From Trichobilharzia regenti (Eukaryota > Platyhelminthes > Trematoda > Strigeidida > Schistosomatidae), in assembly GCA_944472135.2 (NCBI GenBank), contig CALYDD020000391.1:1-64000 (forward strand): a stretch of DNA of 64,000 nt, in the 5' to 3' direction. Each line of letters begins with the position of its first letter. The stretch's first letter is position 1. Below, one piece after another: positions 48,801 through 61,426 of the stretch. Made by a program: the position numbers and the translations under genes. The notes beneath the pieces were generated by a model that did no database searches, was not told where the DNA came from, and worked only from the letters and a program-made list of their open reading frames with translations.

Positions 48801-49846
48801 GTCAGCTAAGTTAGCAAGTAAGTAAGTAAGGTATTAGGTGAGTCAGTAAATAAACTGAGAAAGTAGGTGGGGTTAGTTAGTAATTAGGTAAACGAATAAA
48901 GTAAACAAGTATTTAAGTAGGTATATGTATAAGTAAAGAAACCAAGTATGTAAGAAATTAAAGTAAGTAAGTAAAGTTAGTGTGTAAGTCAATTGACTAT
49001 GTAAATGAAGTGAAAGGTAAAAAATTACATTAATTATGAAAATGAGTCGAGTAAATAAGTAATTCAAGTAGGAATGTAAGTTAGTCAGTAAGTAAAGTGA
49101 GTGGGTAAGTAAGTAAATTAAGAAAGTTAGAAGAGTGAGTACGTATGCAAGTAAATACAGTAAGTAAGTAAAGTAATTAAGTAAGTCCATTTGGTAAGGC
49201 AACAGCTTAGTGAGTGGTGTAAGTAAGTATGTAATTAAGTAAGTAAATAAGGGCAGTAAGTAGGTGAGTAAAGTAAGTGAGTGAGAAAATAAAGTAAGGA
49301 AATAAAGTAAGTTAGTAATTAATTAATTAAAAGAAGTATGTAACTAAGCAAAGTAATTAAGTAAGTCAATTAGGGTAGTAAGTAAGCAGGTATGTAAGTA
49401 AGTAAGTGAAAAAGGTATTATGTGAGTCAGTAAATAAACTAAGAAAAATAATGGCGAAAGTTAGCAATTAATTATATGAATAAATTAAGTACGTTTTTAG
49501 GTAGGTTATATGGTAATTGAAATAAGTAAGTATGTAAGTATAAGTAATTAAGTAAGTGAAGTAAAAATATGTTAATTAAGTAAGTAGGTAATTAACTAAG
49601 TTAGGTAAATACGTAGGTCAATTTAGAAAGTAGGTGGGTAAGTAAGTAAAGTGGGTAGGTAAGTAATAAAATTAATTATGTTAGTCAATTAAGTAAGTAA
49701 ATAAGTAAAGTAAGAAAGTAGGTAAATCAGCAAGCAACGTAACAAAGTAAGCAATGCAAGTAAGTAAGAAAAGTAAACAAGTATGTTAGCTAATAAAGTA
49801 AGTAAGAAAGTAAATTAATTCAGTAACTCAATTAGGCAAGTAAGTA
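42836..49846 (-). repeat. Degenerate (TTAC)n array, long
   Basis: aagt-rich on the plus strand. It covers the outer 6.2 kb of the right arm and continues past the arm end into tandem copy 1. No gene. Confidence 0.95.
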
Positions 49847-50012
49847 ATTATTATTATTATTGTATCCTTTAGTTCCTAGAGGAACATAGGGCTTCAGCTG
49901 CGCACCTCCATTGACTTCGGTTTTCTGACAACTTTTTGACCCTGCTCCAGGTCTGTCCACATGCTTTCATCTCCTCCTCGCATGACCTCCTCCAAGTCAC
50001 CCTTGGACGACC
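49847..50012 (-). mobile_element. RTE 3'-end fragment
   Basis: About 165 bp matching the 3' end of the RTE at 14495-14680 (cttcagctgcgc, catgacctcctccaagtca), with an (ATT)n tail at its array edge. It is a 5'-truncated insertion. Confidence 0.8.
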
Positions 50013-50707
50013 AAGTTATGAAATATGGTAGGTAAGTAAGTAAAGTAATTATGGAAGTCAATTTAGAAATTAAGTGAGTAATTAAACAAAGGAAGTAAGT
50101 GATTAAATTGTGTAAGTCAATTAAGTAAGTAAGAAAGTAAGTAAGTCAGTAAGTAACGTAGCTAAGTAAGTAGACAAAGTAAGCAAGTAAGGAAAGAAGG
50201 AAATATGTAAGTGAATAAAGTAAGCAAGTAAGTAAGTAACGTAGGGTAGTAAGTAATTAAAGAAATAAGGTAAGCAAGTAAGTAGTTATAGGGAGTGGGT
50301 AATTAAGTAAAGTAATTAAGAAAGTAATTGAGGCAAGTAAACACTTAAATATATAAGAAGTAAGTCAGTGTGTATGTAAATTAGGTGACGAAGCAAGTAA
50401 ATTATGAAAGTAATTAAAGTATGTAGACAATTAATTAAGTTAGTAATAAAAGTAAGTTAGTAGGTCAGCAAAGAAAGTGAGCGAGTTAGTAAGTATAGTA
50501 AATAAGTAAGTAAGAAATAAATTAGGATTGTCAGTAAGTAAATTAAGGAAGTATGTAATTATGTAAAGTAATCAAGTAAGTCAATTATGCATGTAAGTAA
50601 ATAAGTATGTAGTTAAGTAGATAAGCAAGTAAGTGAAGTAAGTAAGTATCTAGGTAAACAAAGTAAGTAAGCAAGTAATTTAAGTAAGTAAGGAAGTTCA
50701 AGAGGAA
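50013..50707 (-). repeat. Degenerate (TTAC)n array
   Basis: aagt-rich on the plus strand; within tandem copy 1. Confidence 0.92.
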
Positions 50708-50982
50708 ATTTATTTATTTTTTATTATTTTGTTTTTGATTACGGCTTGATTCCACACTGTATTTTTTGGTACAAGTATGGAATTTTCAGCGTGGATATCG
50801 GTAGCCCAAATTTAGTTGGCCGATCATAGATATCAGGTGTGCGTCGGCGTTGGCTCGAACCCCTGACCATATGCATAGTCGGCGAGAGTCCTAACCACTG
50901 TGCCACCGACGCACAAGCGCTCCTGCGCTGGGAGTCGAACCTGGGCCGCCTGGGTGAAAGCCAGGAATCCTAACCGCTAGTC
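50708..50982 (-). mobile_element. Two-headed tRNA-derived SINE
   Basis: On the minus strand: a tRNA-Glu-like module (50917-50982), a second tRNA-like module (50838-50914) with A box TGGCACAGTGG and B-box-like GGTTCGAGCCA, then a body (ctgaaaattccatacttg) and an A-rich tail. The tail part matches the fragment inserted in the older RTE. Confidence 0.75.
50917..50982 (-). tRNA. tRNA-Glu-like pseudogene (5' truncated)
   Basis: On the minus strand: D-arm-like CTAGCGGTTAGGATT, a perfect 5-bp anticodon stem CCTGG/CCAGG with loop CTTTCAC (anticodon TTC, 50956-50958), and T loop TTCGACT. The 5' acceptor strand is missing and the T stem has two mismatches, so it is not a functional tRNA. Confidence 0.6.
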
Positions 50983-53900
50983 AAATAAGTAAGTCAGCAA
51001 GTAAGTAAATACGTTAATTATTTAAGCAAATAAATAAAGTAAGTCTGCAAATAAGTAAGTTAAGTAAATAGCTAAGCAATTAAATTAATTAGGTATGTGA
51101 GTAAAGTGAGTAAGCGTGTAACTAATTAAATTAAGTAAGTAAGAAAGTAAGTAAGTAAATTTAGTGAGTGCGAAATTAAGTGAGTCAGCAATAAATTTGG
51201 CAATTAAATAAAATAAATTACATAATAAAGTAATTCAAATAAGTAAGAAAGCAAGTAAGTAAATAATGTAAGTATATTAGTAAGTAGAGTAAATATGTAA
51301 GTGAATTTAGTAACATAGCAAGAAAATAAGTAAAGTAAGTTAATAAGTAATTCACTAATTATGTAGGACAATTAATTAAGTAGGTAAGTAAAGTGAGAAA
51401 GTAAGTCAGTCATTAGGGAAAATAACTAACCAAGTAAGTAACTTAAGTAAGTAAATATGTAAGAAAAGTAAATAGGTATATAATTGAATATAGTAATTAT
51501 CTAATAAAAAACAGGAAGGGAAAAAGTAATTTGGCTTTTGATATAGTAAGTTGTTATCTAGGTAAATTAAGGAAGAAAGTAACTAAGCAAAGTAATAAGG
51601 TCAGTCAAATAAGTAAGTAAGCAAGTAAATTAATTGAGGAATTTAATGAATTAAGTATGTAAGTAGATGAGTAATTTATGAAAGTAATTACGTAACTAGT
51701 TATGGAAGTAGGTGAGTGAGAAAGTAAGTAGGCCTCAAGCTTGGAGCCCTGTGTTCCACTGGGAACGTGAAGAAATTAAAAAAAATTAAGTAGGCAAGTG
51801 ATTGAGTAGGCAAATATGTAAGAAGATATGTAGGTAAGAAATATCGTAAGTATGTAAGACAGTAGAAAAGTAAATATATAATGTAAGTAAGTAGGTGAGT
51901 ATCTAAATAAGTATTTAACGAAGTAACTTTGCAAGTAATTTACTAAGTAAGTAAACAATGTATGAATGTATGTAAGTTAGTAAGAAAGCAAAGTAAGTAA
52001 ATGAGTAAGTAGGTGAGTTAGGTAAGTATGCAACTAAGTAAGTATGTAAGTAAGTATGTAATTAAAAAGTAACTAAGTATTAAAATAAAGAAAGTAAGTA
52101 AGAAAATCAGTGAGCTAAGCAAGTAAGTACTTTAGTAAGTAAGCAACTGGGTAAATAAGTTGATTAGAATTTAAAAATAGTAAGTGAGTAAGTAATTCAA
52201 TAAAGTAAAAATGTTCGTACGTATTAAGTAATTAAAGACTTAAGTGACTAAGTAAATAAGTAATTAAAAAAGTACGTGAGTAAAGTGAGTTACTAAGTAA
52301 GTAAAATAAGTAAGTGAAGAAAAAATACATAACTAATTAATCAGGCATGTAAGGAAGTAAGATATTAAGTAAGTGAGCAAGTAATTAAGTAATTTGTTTC
52401 GTTTGTTAGTAGTTAAGTAATGAAAGATTGTAAGTAGTAGGTAATTAAGTAGGTCAGTGAGTAACTAAGTAAGTCATAAACTAACTAAGTATGTAAGTAA
52501 ATAAGTAAGTGAGTAAGTCGGGAAAGTAAGTAAGTAACTAAGTAAGTATATAAGAAAGTAAGTAATGAAAGAGGCAAGAAAGTAAGTGAGGAAATAAATA
52601 AATAAAATAAGTAGGCATTTAAGTGAGTAGGAAAGTAAGTAATAGTAAGTACTGAAACTGGGTTAGTAATGTAAGTAAGTATGTAAGGAAAGTAGGTTAG
52701 TATGTAAGTAAGTAAACTGTGTTAGTCTGTAAGTAAATAGGTAATGAAGCAAATTAATTAAGTAAGCAAGTAAGTGAATTGTGTAAGTAGGTAAGTTAAT
52801 TAAGTAAGTAAGGTAAGTATGAAGGCAAGTGATTAGGTAAGTAAATAACTACGCATGTAAGTAGAGATAGTAATTAGACGGTTCAGTAAGGAGTCAAATA
52901 AATAAATTCAAAAGTGAGTGTGTTAGTAAATAAGTTGGTTAGTAAGTAAAAAATTATAAATTGTAGTAAGTAAGAAAGTAAATATAGTAAGTAAGTAAGT
53001 AAGTAAGAAGGTTAAATAAGTGAGATAATAACTAAGTAAAGTGAGCAAGTCGTAGATAAGTAAACGTTTTAAGTAAATAACTAAGTTAAGTTAGCAAGTA
53101 AATGATTAAGAAAGCAATTAATTCAGTGAGTAACTAAGTAGTAAGTGAAGAAAGTATGTAAGTAATTATGTAAGTGAGTAAAGTATGTCAGTATGTAAGT
53201 AACTAGTTGATGAAGCAAAGTAAGTAGGTAAGTAATGCATGAAGGTAGGTAAGTAAAGTATGTGATTAAATAATTAAGTAAAGAAAGTAAGTAGGCAAGT
53301 GAGTATTTAGGTAACTAGATACGTAAGTTAATGGGTATGTATGTGAGGAAGAAAATAAATAATCAAATTAAGTAATTTGGTGAGTAAGTAAAAATGTATG
53401 TAATTACGTAAGTAAATACGTACGTAAAGTAAGAAATTTAGTAGGTATTCATATGTGAAAATATATAAGTTAGTGAGTGAGCAAAGTAAGTAATTAAGCA
53501 AGTATGTGAGTGAGTAAGCATGTAAGTGAGTAGGTAAACTAAGTAAGTAAGTAAATATAGTTAGGAAGAATGTATGTAATTAAGTGAGACATTAAGTAAA
53601 GTTAGCAAGTAAGTAAGTAATAATTTTATCGACTGAGTGAGAAAATAATGAGAGGAAATATGCAAGTAAGCAGGTAAGTTAGTAAGTAAAATAAGTTAGT
53701 ATCTAAATAAAGTAAGTAAGTAAGTGAATAATCAAATAATTATGTAAGACAAGACAAATAAAGAATGCAAGTAGGTAAGTAAATAAAGGCAATAAGGAAG
53801 TTAAGTAAATAGGCAATAAGTAAGGAAGCAATTAATTTAGTGAGTAAGTAATCAAAAACAAAGTAAGTAAATAAAGTAGATAGGCTATTATGTAGATAGG

Positions 53901-55047
53901 TAATGAAATAAGGTAGGTCAGTGTAGTAAGTAGGTAAATTTAGTAATTAAGGAAATAAAGTACTCAGGTAAGTAAGTAAAGTAATAAGGTTGGTCAGCTA
54001 AGTTAGCAAGTAAGTAAGTAAGGTATTAGGTGAGTCAGTAAATAAACTGAGAAAGTAGGTGGGGTTAGTTAGTAATTAGGTAAACGAATAAAGTAAACAA
54101 GTATTTAAGTAGGTATATGTATAAGTAAAGAAACCAAGTATGTAAGAAATTAAAGTAAGTAAGTAAAGTTAGTGTGTAAGTCAATTGACTAAAAAAGTGA
54201 AGTGAAAGGTAAAAAATTACATTAATTATGAAAATGAGTCAAGTAAATAAGTAATTCAAGTAGGAATGTAAGTTAGTCAGTAAGTAAAGTGAGTGGGTAA
54301 GTAAGTAAATTAAGAAAGTTAGAAGAGTGAGTACGTACGCAAGTAAATACAGTAAGTAAGTAAGGTAATTAAGTAAGTCCATTTGGTAAGGCAACAGCTT
54401 AGTGAGTGGTGTAAGTAAGTATGTAATTAAGTAAGTAATTAAGGGCAGTAAGTAGGTGAGTAAAGTAAGTGAGTGAGAAAATAAAGTAAGGAAATAAAGT
54501 GAGTTAGTAATTAATTAATTAAAAGAAGTATGTAACTAAGCAAAGTAATTAAGTAAGTCAATTAGGGTAGTAAGTAAGCAGGTATGTAAGTAAGTAAGTG
54601 AAAAAGGTATTATGTGAGTCAGTAAATAAACTAAGAAAAATAATGGCGAAAGTTAGCAATTAATTATATGAATAAATTAAGTACGTTTTTAGGTAGGTTA
54701 TATGGTAATTGAAATAAGTAAGTATGTAAGTAATTAAAATAAGTAATTAAGTAAGTGAAGTAAAAATATATGTTAATTAAGTAAGTAGGTAATTAACTAA
54801 GTTAGGTAAATACGTAGGTCAATTTAGAAAGTAGGTGGGTAAGTAAGTAAAGTGGGTAGGTAAGTAATAAGATTAATTATGTTAGTCAATTAAGTAAGTA
54901 AATAAGTAAAGTAAGAAAGTAGGTAAATCAGTAAGCAACGTAACAAAGTAAGCAATGCAAGTAAGTAAGAAAAGTAAACAAGTATGTTAGCTAATAAAGT
55001 AAGTAAGAAAGTAAATTAATTCAGTAACTCAATTAGGCAAGTAAGTA
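50983..55047 (-). repeat. Degenerate (TTAC)n array
   Basis: aagt-rich on the plus strand across the tandem junction at 53859/53860. It contains one 44-bp foreign fragment at 51732-51775. Confidence 0.92.
51732..51775 (-). mobile_element. SINE/RTE tail fragment
   Basis: cctcaagcttggagccct followed by gtgttccactgggaacgtga, similar to the tail of the SINE at 14256-14486. Confidence 0.6.
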
Positions 55048-55213
55048 ATTATTATTATTATTGTATCCTTTAGTTCCTAGAGGAACATAGGGCTTCAGCT
55101 GCGCACCTCCATTGACTTCGGTTTTCTGACAACTTTTTGACCCTGCTCCAGGTCTGTCCACATGCTTTCATCTCCTCCTCGCATGACCTCCTCCAAGTCA
55201 CCCTTGGACGACC
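55048..55213 (-). mobile_element. RTE 3'-end fragment (tandem copy 2)
   Basis: Copy of 49847-50012, offset 5201. Confidence 0.8.
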
Positions 55214-55908
55214 AAGTTATGAAATATGGTAGGTAAGTAAGTAAAGTAATTATGGAAGTCAATTTAGAAATTAAGTGAGTAATTAAACAAAGGAAGTAAG
55301 TGATTAAATTGTGTAAGTCAATTAAGTAAGTAAGAAAGTAAGTAAGTCAGTAAGTAACGTAGCTAAGTAAGTAGACAAAGTAAGCAAGTAAGGAAAGAAG
55401 GAAATATGTAAGTGAATAAAGTAAGCAAGTAAGTAAGTAACGTAGGGTAGTAAGTAATTAAAGAAATAAGGTAAGCAAGTAAGTAGTTATAGGGAGTGGG
55501 TAATTAAGTAAAGTAATTAAGAAAGTAATTGAGGCAAGTAAACACTTAAATATATAAGAAGTAAGTCAGTGTGTATGTAAATTAGGTGACGAAGCAAGTA
55601 AATTATGAAAGTAATTAAAGTATGTAGACAATTAATTAAGTTAGTAATAAAAGTAAGTTAGTAGGTCAGCAAAGAAAGTGAGCGAGTTAGTAAGTATAGT
55701 AAATAAGTAAGTAAGAAATAAATTAGGATTGTCAGTAAGTAAATTAAGGAAGTATGTAATTATGTAAAGTAATCAAGTAAGTCAATTATGCATGTAAGTA
55801 AATAAGTATGTAGTTAAGTAGATAAGCAAGTAAGTGAAGTAAGTAAGTATCTAGGTAAACAAAGTAAGTAAGCAAGTAATTTAAGTAAGTAAGGAAGTTC
55901 AAGAGGAA
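55214..55908 (-). repeat. Degenerate (TTAC)n array
   Basis: Copy of 50013-50707. Confidence 0.92.
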
Positions 55909-56183
55909 ATTTATTTATTTTTTATTATTTTGTTTTTGATTACGGCTTGATTCCACACTGTATTTTTTGGTACAAGTATGGAATTTTCAGCGTGGATATC
56001 GGTAGCCCAAATTTAGTTGGCCGATCATAGATATCAGGTGTGCGTCGGCGTTGGCTCGAACCCCTGACCATATGCATAGTCGGCGAGAGTCCTAACCACT
56101 GTGCCACCGACGCACAAGCGCTCCTGCGCTGGGAGTCGAACCTGGGCCGCCTGGGTGAAAGCCAGGAATCCTAACCGCTAGTC
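55909..56183 (-). mobile_element. Two-headed tRNA-derived SINE (tandem copy 2)
   Basis: Copy of 50708-50982; tRNA-like modules at 56039-56115 and 56118-56183. Confidence 0.75.
56118..56183 (-). tRNA. tRNA-Glu-like pseudogene (copy 2)
   Basis: Same sequence and defects as 50917-50982. Confidence 0.6.
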
Positions 56184-59100
56184 AAATAAGTAAGTCAGCA
56201 AGTAAGTAAATACGTTAATTATTTAAGCAAATAAATAAAGTAAGTCTGCAAATAAGTAAGTTAAGTAAATAGCTAAGCAATTAAATTAATTAGGTATGTG
56301 AGTAAAGTGAGTAAGCGTGTAACTAATTAAATTAAGTAAGTAAGAAAGTAAGTAAGTAAATTTAGTGAGTGCGAAATTAAGTGAGTCAGCAATAAATTTG
56401 GCAATTAAATAAAATAAATTACATAATAAAGTAATTCAAATAAGTAAGAAAGCAAGTAAGTAAATAATGTAAGTATATTAGTAAGTAGAGTAAATATGTA
56501 AGTGAATTTAGTAACATAGCAAGAAAATAAGTAAAGTAAGTTAATAAGTAATTCACTAATTATGTAGGACAATTAATTAAGTAGGTAAGTAAAGTGAGAA
56601 AGTAAGTCAGTCATTAGGGAAAATAACTAACCAAGTAAGTAACTTAAGTAAGTAAATATGTAAGAAAAGTAAATAGGTATATAATTGAATATAGTAATTA
56701 TCTAATAAAAAACAGGAAGGGAAAAAGTAATTTGGCTTTTGATATAGTAAGTTGTTATCTAGGTAAATTAAGGAAGAAAGTAACTAAGCAAAGTAATAAG
56801 GTCAGTCAAATAAGTAAGTAAGCAAGTAAATTAATTGAGGAATTTAATGAATTAAGTATGTAAGTAGATGAGTAATTTATGAAAGTAATTACGTAACTAG
56901 TTATGGAAGTAGGTGAGTGAGAAAGTAAGTAGGCCTCAAGCTTGGAGCCCTGTGTTCCACTGGGAACGTGAAGAAATTAAAAAAAATTAAGTAGGCAAGT
57001 GATTGAGTAGGCAAATATGTAAGAAGATATGTAGGTAAGAAATATCGTAAGTATGTAAGACAGTAGAAAAGTAAATATATAATGTAAGTAAGTAGGTGAG
57101 TATCTAAATAAGTATTTAACGAAGTAACTTTGCAAGTAATTTACTAAGTAAGTAAACAATGTATGAATGTATGTAAGTTAGTAAGAAAGCAAAGTAAGTA
57201 AATGAGTAAGTAGGTGAGTTAGGTAAGTATGCAACTAAGTAAGTATGTAAGTAAGTATGTAATTAAAAAGTAACTAAGTATTAAAATAAAGTAAGTAAGT
57301 AAGAAAATCAGTGAGCTAAGCAAGTAAGTACTTTAGTAAGTAAGCAACTGGGTAAATAAGTTGATTAGAATTTAAAAATAGTAAGTGAGTAAGTAATTCA
57401 ATAAAGTAAAAATGTTCGTACGTATTAAGTAATTAAAGACTTAAGTGACTAAGTAAATAAGTAATTAAAAAAGTACGTGAGTAAAGTGAGTTACTAAGTA
57501 AGTAAAATAAGTAAGTGAAGAAAAAATACATAACTAATTAATCAGGCATGTAAGGAAGTAAGATATTAAGTAAGTGAGCAAGTAATTAAGTAATTTGTTT
57601 CGTTTGTTAGTAGTTAAGTAATGAAAGATTGTAAGTAGTAGGTAATTAAGTAGGTCAGTGAGTAACTAAGTAAGTCATAAACTAACTAAGTATGTAAGTA
57701 AATAAGTAAGTGAGTAAGTCGGGAAAGTAAGTAAGTAACTAAGTAAGTATATAAGAAAGTAAGTAATGAAAGAGGCAAGAAAGTAAGTGAGGAAATAAAT
57801 AAATAAAATAAGTAGGCATTTAAGTGAGTAGGAAAGTAAGTAATAGTAAGTACTGAAACTGGGTTAGTAATGTAAGTAAGTATGTAAGGAAAGTAGGTTA
57901 GTATGTAAGTAAGTAAACTGTGTTAGTCTGTAAGTAAATAGGTAATGAAGCAAATTAATTAAGTAAGCAAGTAAGTGAATTGTGTAAGTAGGTAAGTTAA
58001 TTAAGTAAGTAAGGTAAGTATGAAGGCAAGTGATTAGGTAAGTAAATAACTACGCATGTAAGTAGAGATAGTAATTAGACGGTTCAGTAAGGAGTCAAAT
58101 AAATAAATTCAAAAGTGAGTGTGTTAGTAAATAAGTTGGTTAGTAAGTAAAAAATTATAAATTGAAGTAAGTAAGAAAGTAAATATAGTAAGTAAGTAAG
58201 TAAGTAAGAAGGTTAAATAAGTGAGATAATAACTAAGTAAAGTGAGCAAGTCGTAGATAAGTAAACGTTTTAAGTAAATAACTAAGTTAAGTTAGCAAGT
58301 AAATGATTAAGAAAGCAATTAATTCAGTGAGTAACTAAGTAGTAAGTGAAGAAAGTATGTAAGTAATTATGTAAGTGAGTAAAGTATGTCAGTATGTAAG
58401 TAACTAGTTGATGAAGCAAAGTAAGTAGGTAAGTAATGCATGAAGGTAGGTAAGTAAAGTATGTGAATAAATAATTAAGTAAAGAAAGTAAGTAGGCAAG
58501 TGAGTATTTAGTTAACTAGATACGTAAGTTAATGGGTATGTATGTGAGGAAGAAAATAAATAATCAAATTAAGTAATTTGGTGAGTAAGTAAAAATGTAT
58601 GTAATTACGTAAGTAAATACGTACGTAAAGTAAGAAATTTAGTAGGTATTCATATGTGAAAATATATAAGTTAGTGAGTGAGCAAAGTAAGTAATTAAGC
58701 AAGTATGTGAGTGAGTAAGCATGTAAGTGAGTAGGTAAACTAAGTAAGTAAGTAAATATAGTTAGGAAGAATGTATGTAATTAAGTGAGACATTAAGTAA
58801 AGTTAGCAAGTAAGTAAGTAATAATTTTATCGACTGAGTGAGAAAATAATGAGAGGAAATATGCAAGTAAGCAGGTAAGTTAGTAAGTAAAATAAGTTAG
58901 TATCTAAATAAAGTAAGTAAGTAAGTGAATAATCAAATAATTATGTAAGACAAGACAAATAAAGAATGCAAGTAGGTAAGTAAATAAAGGCAATAAGGAA
59001 GTTAAGTAAATAGGCAATAAGTAAGGAAGCAATTAATTTAGTGAGTAAGTAATCAAAAACTAGGTATGTATGTGAGTAGGTTAGTAAAGTATCTAAGTTC

Positions 59101-61426
59101 GTGAGTAATTATTTATGCAAAGTAAGTAAGTAGTTAGGTGACTGATTAATTAATTAAGGTATGTGTGGGAATAAGTATGAGAATAGGTAAGTAAGTGAGT
59201 AAATTATTTGAGTACCTAAGTAAAAAAAAGTTAGGAAAGATATAAGTTATTAAGTGAGACAGTAAGTGTAGAAGTATGTATGTTAGTAAATATATAACCA
59301 ACTAAGCAATTAAATCAGTAAGTAAAGTAGGTAATTATGTAAGTACGTAGGTAGGTAAGTAATTAAGTATGTAAGTAAGAAAATTAAGTAAGTTAGTAAC
59401 TCATGAAGTCAGTAAAGATTTAAGTAGGTAAGTAACTGAGCAAGTATGTAAGTAAAGTAATTATGTGAGAAAGTTAGTAAGAAGGGAAGTAAGGTAATTA
59501 AATGGGTAAAAAAGTAAATATGTATGAATGTATAGAATGGAAGTACACGAGTAATGAAGTAATTAAATTAAGTCAGTATTAAGTGGGTAAGTGAGTAATA
59601 CACTAATGTATATATGCACGCAAGTAAGTAAGTAAGTAAGTCGATAAGTAGATATGTTAATAAGTAAGTAGCTGAGAAATTAAATAAAGTAAGTAAGAAA
59701 GTTAGGAAGGAAGAGAATATGTAAGTAAGATATTGAGTAAAATAATTAAGTAAAGTAAGTATCTAAGTAAGTCAGTAAATAAGAAAGTAATTAAGTAGGT
59801 ATGTAATTAAGCGAGTATGTATGTAAAGTATTTATGTAAGTTGAGTAAACAAATTTAGGAAAAATGTAAGTATTTAAGTAAGTCAGTAAGTGAAATAAGT
59901 ATGTAAATAAGTAAGTAAATTATGTTTGTAGACTAAGTTCGTAAGTAATTAAGTAGGTAAATAAATTTAGGAAGAGAGTAAGTTATTAGGAAGGTCAGTA
60001 AGTAAAGTAAGTATCTATGTAAGTAAGTGAGTAGGTAAATAAGTAATCAAGTAAGTAAGTAAATTAACTTAGTAAGTAACTATGGAAATATTTAAGGAAG
60101 TAAATAAGTAAGTAAGTATGTTATTAAGAAACGTTAGTAAAGAATATGTCAGTAAGTAATTAAATAAGTAGGTAAAAAAGTAAAGTGAGTAAGTATGTAT
60201 GTAGGTAAATAAATAATTACATAAAGCAAGTATGCAACTATAGAAGCATATGGTATGGAAGCAAGTGTGGTAGATAAGTAAGTAAATAATAAAGTAAGTT
60301 CAGTGAGTATGTGAGTAAGTAAGTAAGCAAGTAGGTATGTAAGCAAGTAAAAAGGTGAAGTGTGTAAGAATGTAAAGTAAGTAAGTAATTAAGTTTGCAT
60401 CTATGTAAGTATGTACGTGAGTAACTACGTAAGCAAGAGAGTAAGTCAGTATTTAAATAAATAAGTAACCAATCAAGTAAGTAAATAACTAACGAACTAA
60501 GTCGGTAATTAAAAAATAATGTAAGTAATTATGTAGATAATAAGTAATGTATGTATGTAAATAAGTAAGTTTGTGGTTAGGTAATTAAGCAAGTACACAT
60601 ACAAAGTATGTAACTAAGTAAAGTAAATAAGTTAGCTACGTAGGTAAATAATTAAGTATGTAAGTTAATATGGTAGTGAGTAAATAAGAACATAATGTAA
60701 GTAAGTAAAGTATGCATGTAACTAAGTATATAAGTAAGGAAGTGAGTAAGTAATTACGTAAGAATGTAAATAATTAAGTAAGTAAATAGGTAATTTAGTA
60801 ACTAAATAAGTGAAGTAAGTAATAATGAATTAAGGAAGTTAGTAATTAATTAATTATGTCTGTAATAAAATTAAGGGAACATGTCAGTAGATATTTGTAT
60901 AAGTAAGTAAGTAGGTAGGAATGTAACTAAGTAAAGTAGGTATGTAGATAAGTAAATAGGGAAGTTAAGTAGTCAAGTAAGCAAGTAAGTAGTTAAGTAA
61001 CCAAGTGAGTAAGTATGCAGGTAAGTAGGTAAGTAGTTAGTTGAATAGAGTAAGTAAAAAAGTAAGCAAGTATGTAAAGTAAGTAGTCAGTAAATAAGTA
61101 AGTTAAGTAAATAAGTAAGCAAATATTTAAATAAGCAAGTTAGTGAAGTAGGTGAGTAGGTAAGAAAGAAAGTAAAGTAAGTATTTAGTGAATAATTACG
61201 TAAAGTTACTAATTAAGTAAAGTCGGTAAGTAGCTAAGAAAGCAAACGACGTAAGTAACGTATTTACGTAAGTAACAATTAAGTGAAGTCAGTAAGTAAA
61301 TGAGTAAACAAGCGAGAAAGAAATAAGTTAAGCGGGTAAGTAAATAAGTATTTAGGCATGTAAGTATGTAGGCAAGTAAACATATTAAATGAAGTAGGAT
61401 TAAGTACGTAGGTGAGTAAGTAGTTG
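56184..61426 (-). repeat. Degenerate (TTAC)n array
   Basis: aagt-rich on the plus strand. It holds a second copy of the tail fragment at 56933-56976, leaves tandem copy 2 at 59060 and ends at the inverted-copy breakpoint. No gene. Confidence 0.93.

Larger units (their letters stand above)
27257..49056. repeat. Right arm of giant palindrome
   Basis: Reverse complement of 1-21799. The inner edge is sharp: the shared sequence stops at 21799 and 27257 (shared catattgtt and its complement), and beyond that the two sides of the spacer are unrelated. The outer end lies at the window start, so the true outer limit of similarity is unknown. The first 390 bases of tandem copy 48668-53859 lie inside this arm. 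Confidence 0.95.
48668..53859. repeat. Tandem duplication, copy 1 (5.19 kb)
   Basis: Directly repeated at 53860-59060. Its start (caaagtaagtaaataaagta) recurs immediately after atcaaaaac at 53859. It contains array DNA, an RTE 3' fragment, a two-headed tRNA-derived SINE and a short SINE/RTE tail fragment. The palindrome left arm matches this copy better than copy 2: at 49011 both read catttacatagtca or its complement, where copy 2 has a run of A. Confidence 0.93.
53860..59060. repeat. Tandem duplication, copy 2 (5.20 kb)
   Basis: Direct repeat of 48668-53859. The offset grows from 5192 to 5201 because of a net 9-bp gain near 54730. Other differences are isolated substitutions, so the duplication is recent but not perfectly homogenised. 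After 59060 the sequence returns to array (taggtatg) with no further copy. Confidence 0.93.

Noticed and set aside
1..49056. Palindrome as a plain missed-adapter read artefact
   Set aside because: The arms differ by many substitutions and indels, including arm-specific LTR variants and an asymmetric spacer. Assembly misjoin of homologous copies is still possible and is kept as an open check.
41066..49202. Minus-strand LTYL-type ORFs in the right arm and beyond
   Set aside because: Mirror or continuation of the same array artefact.
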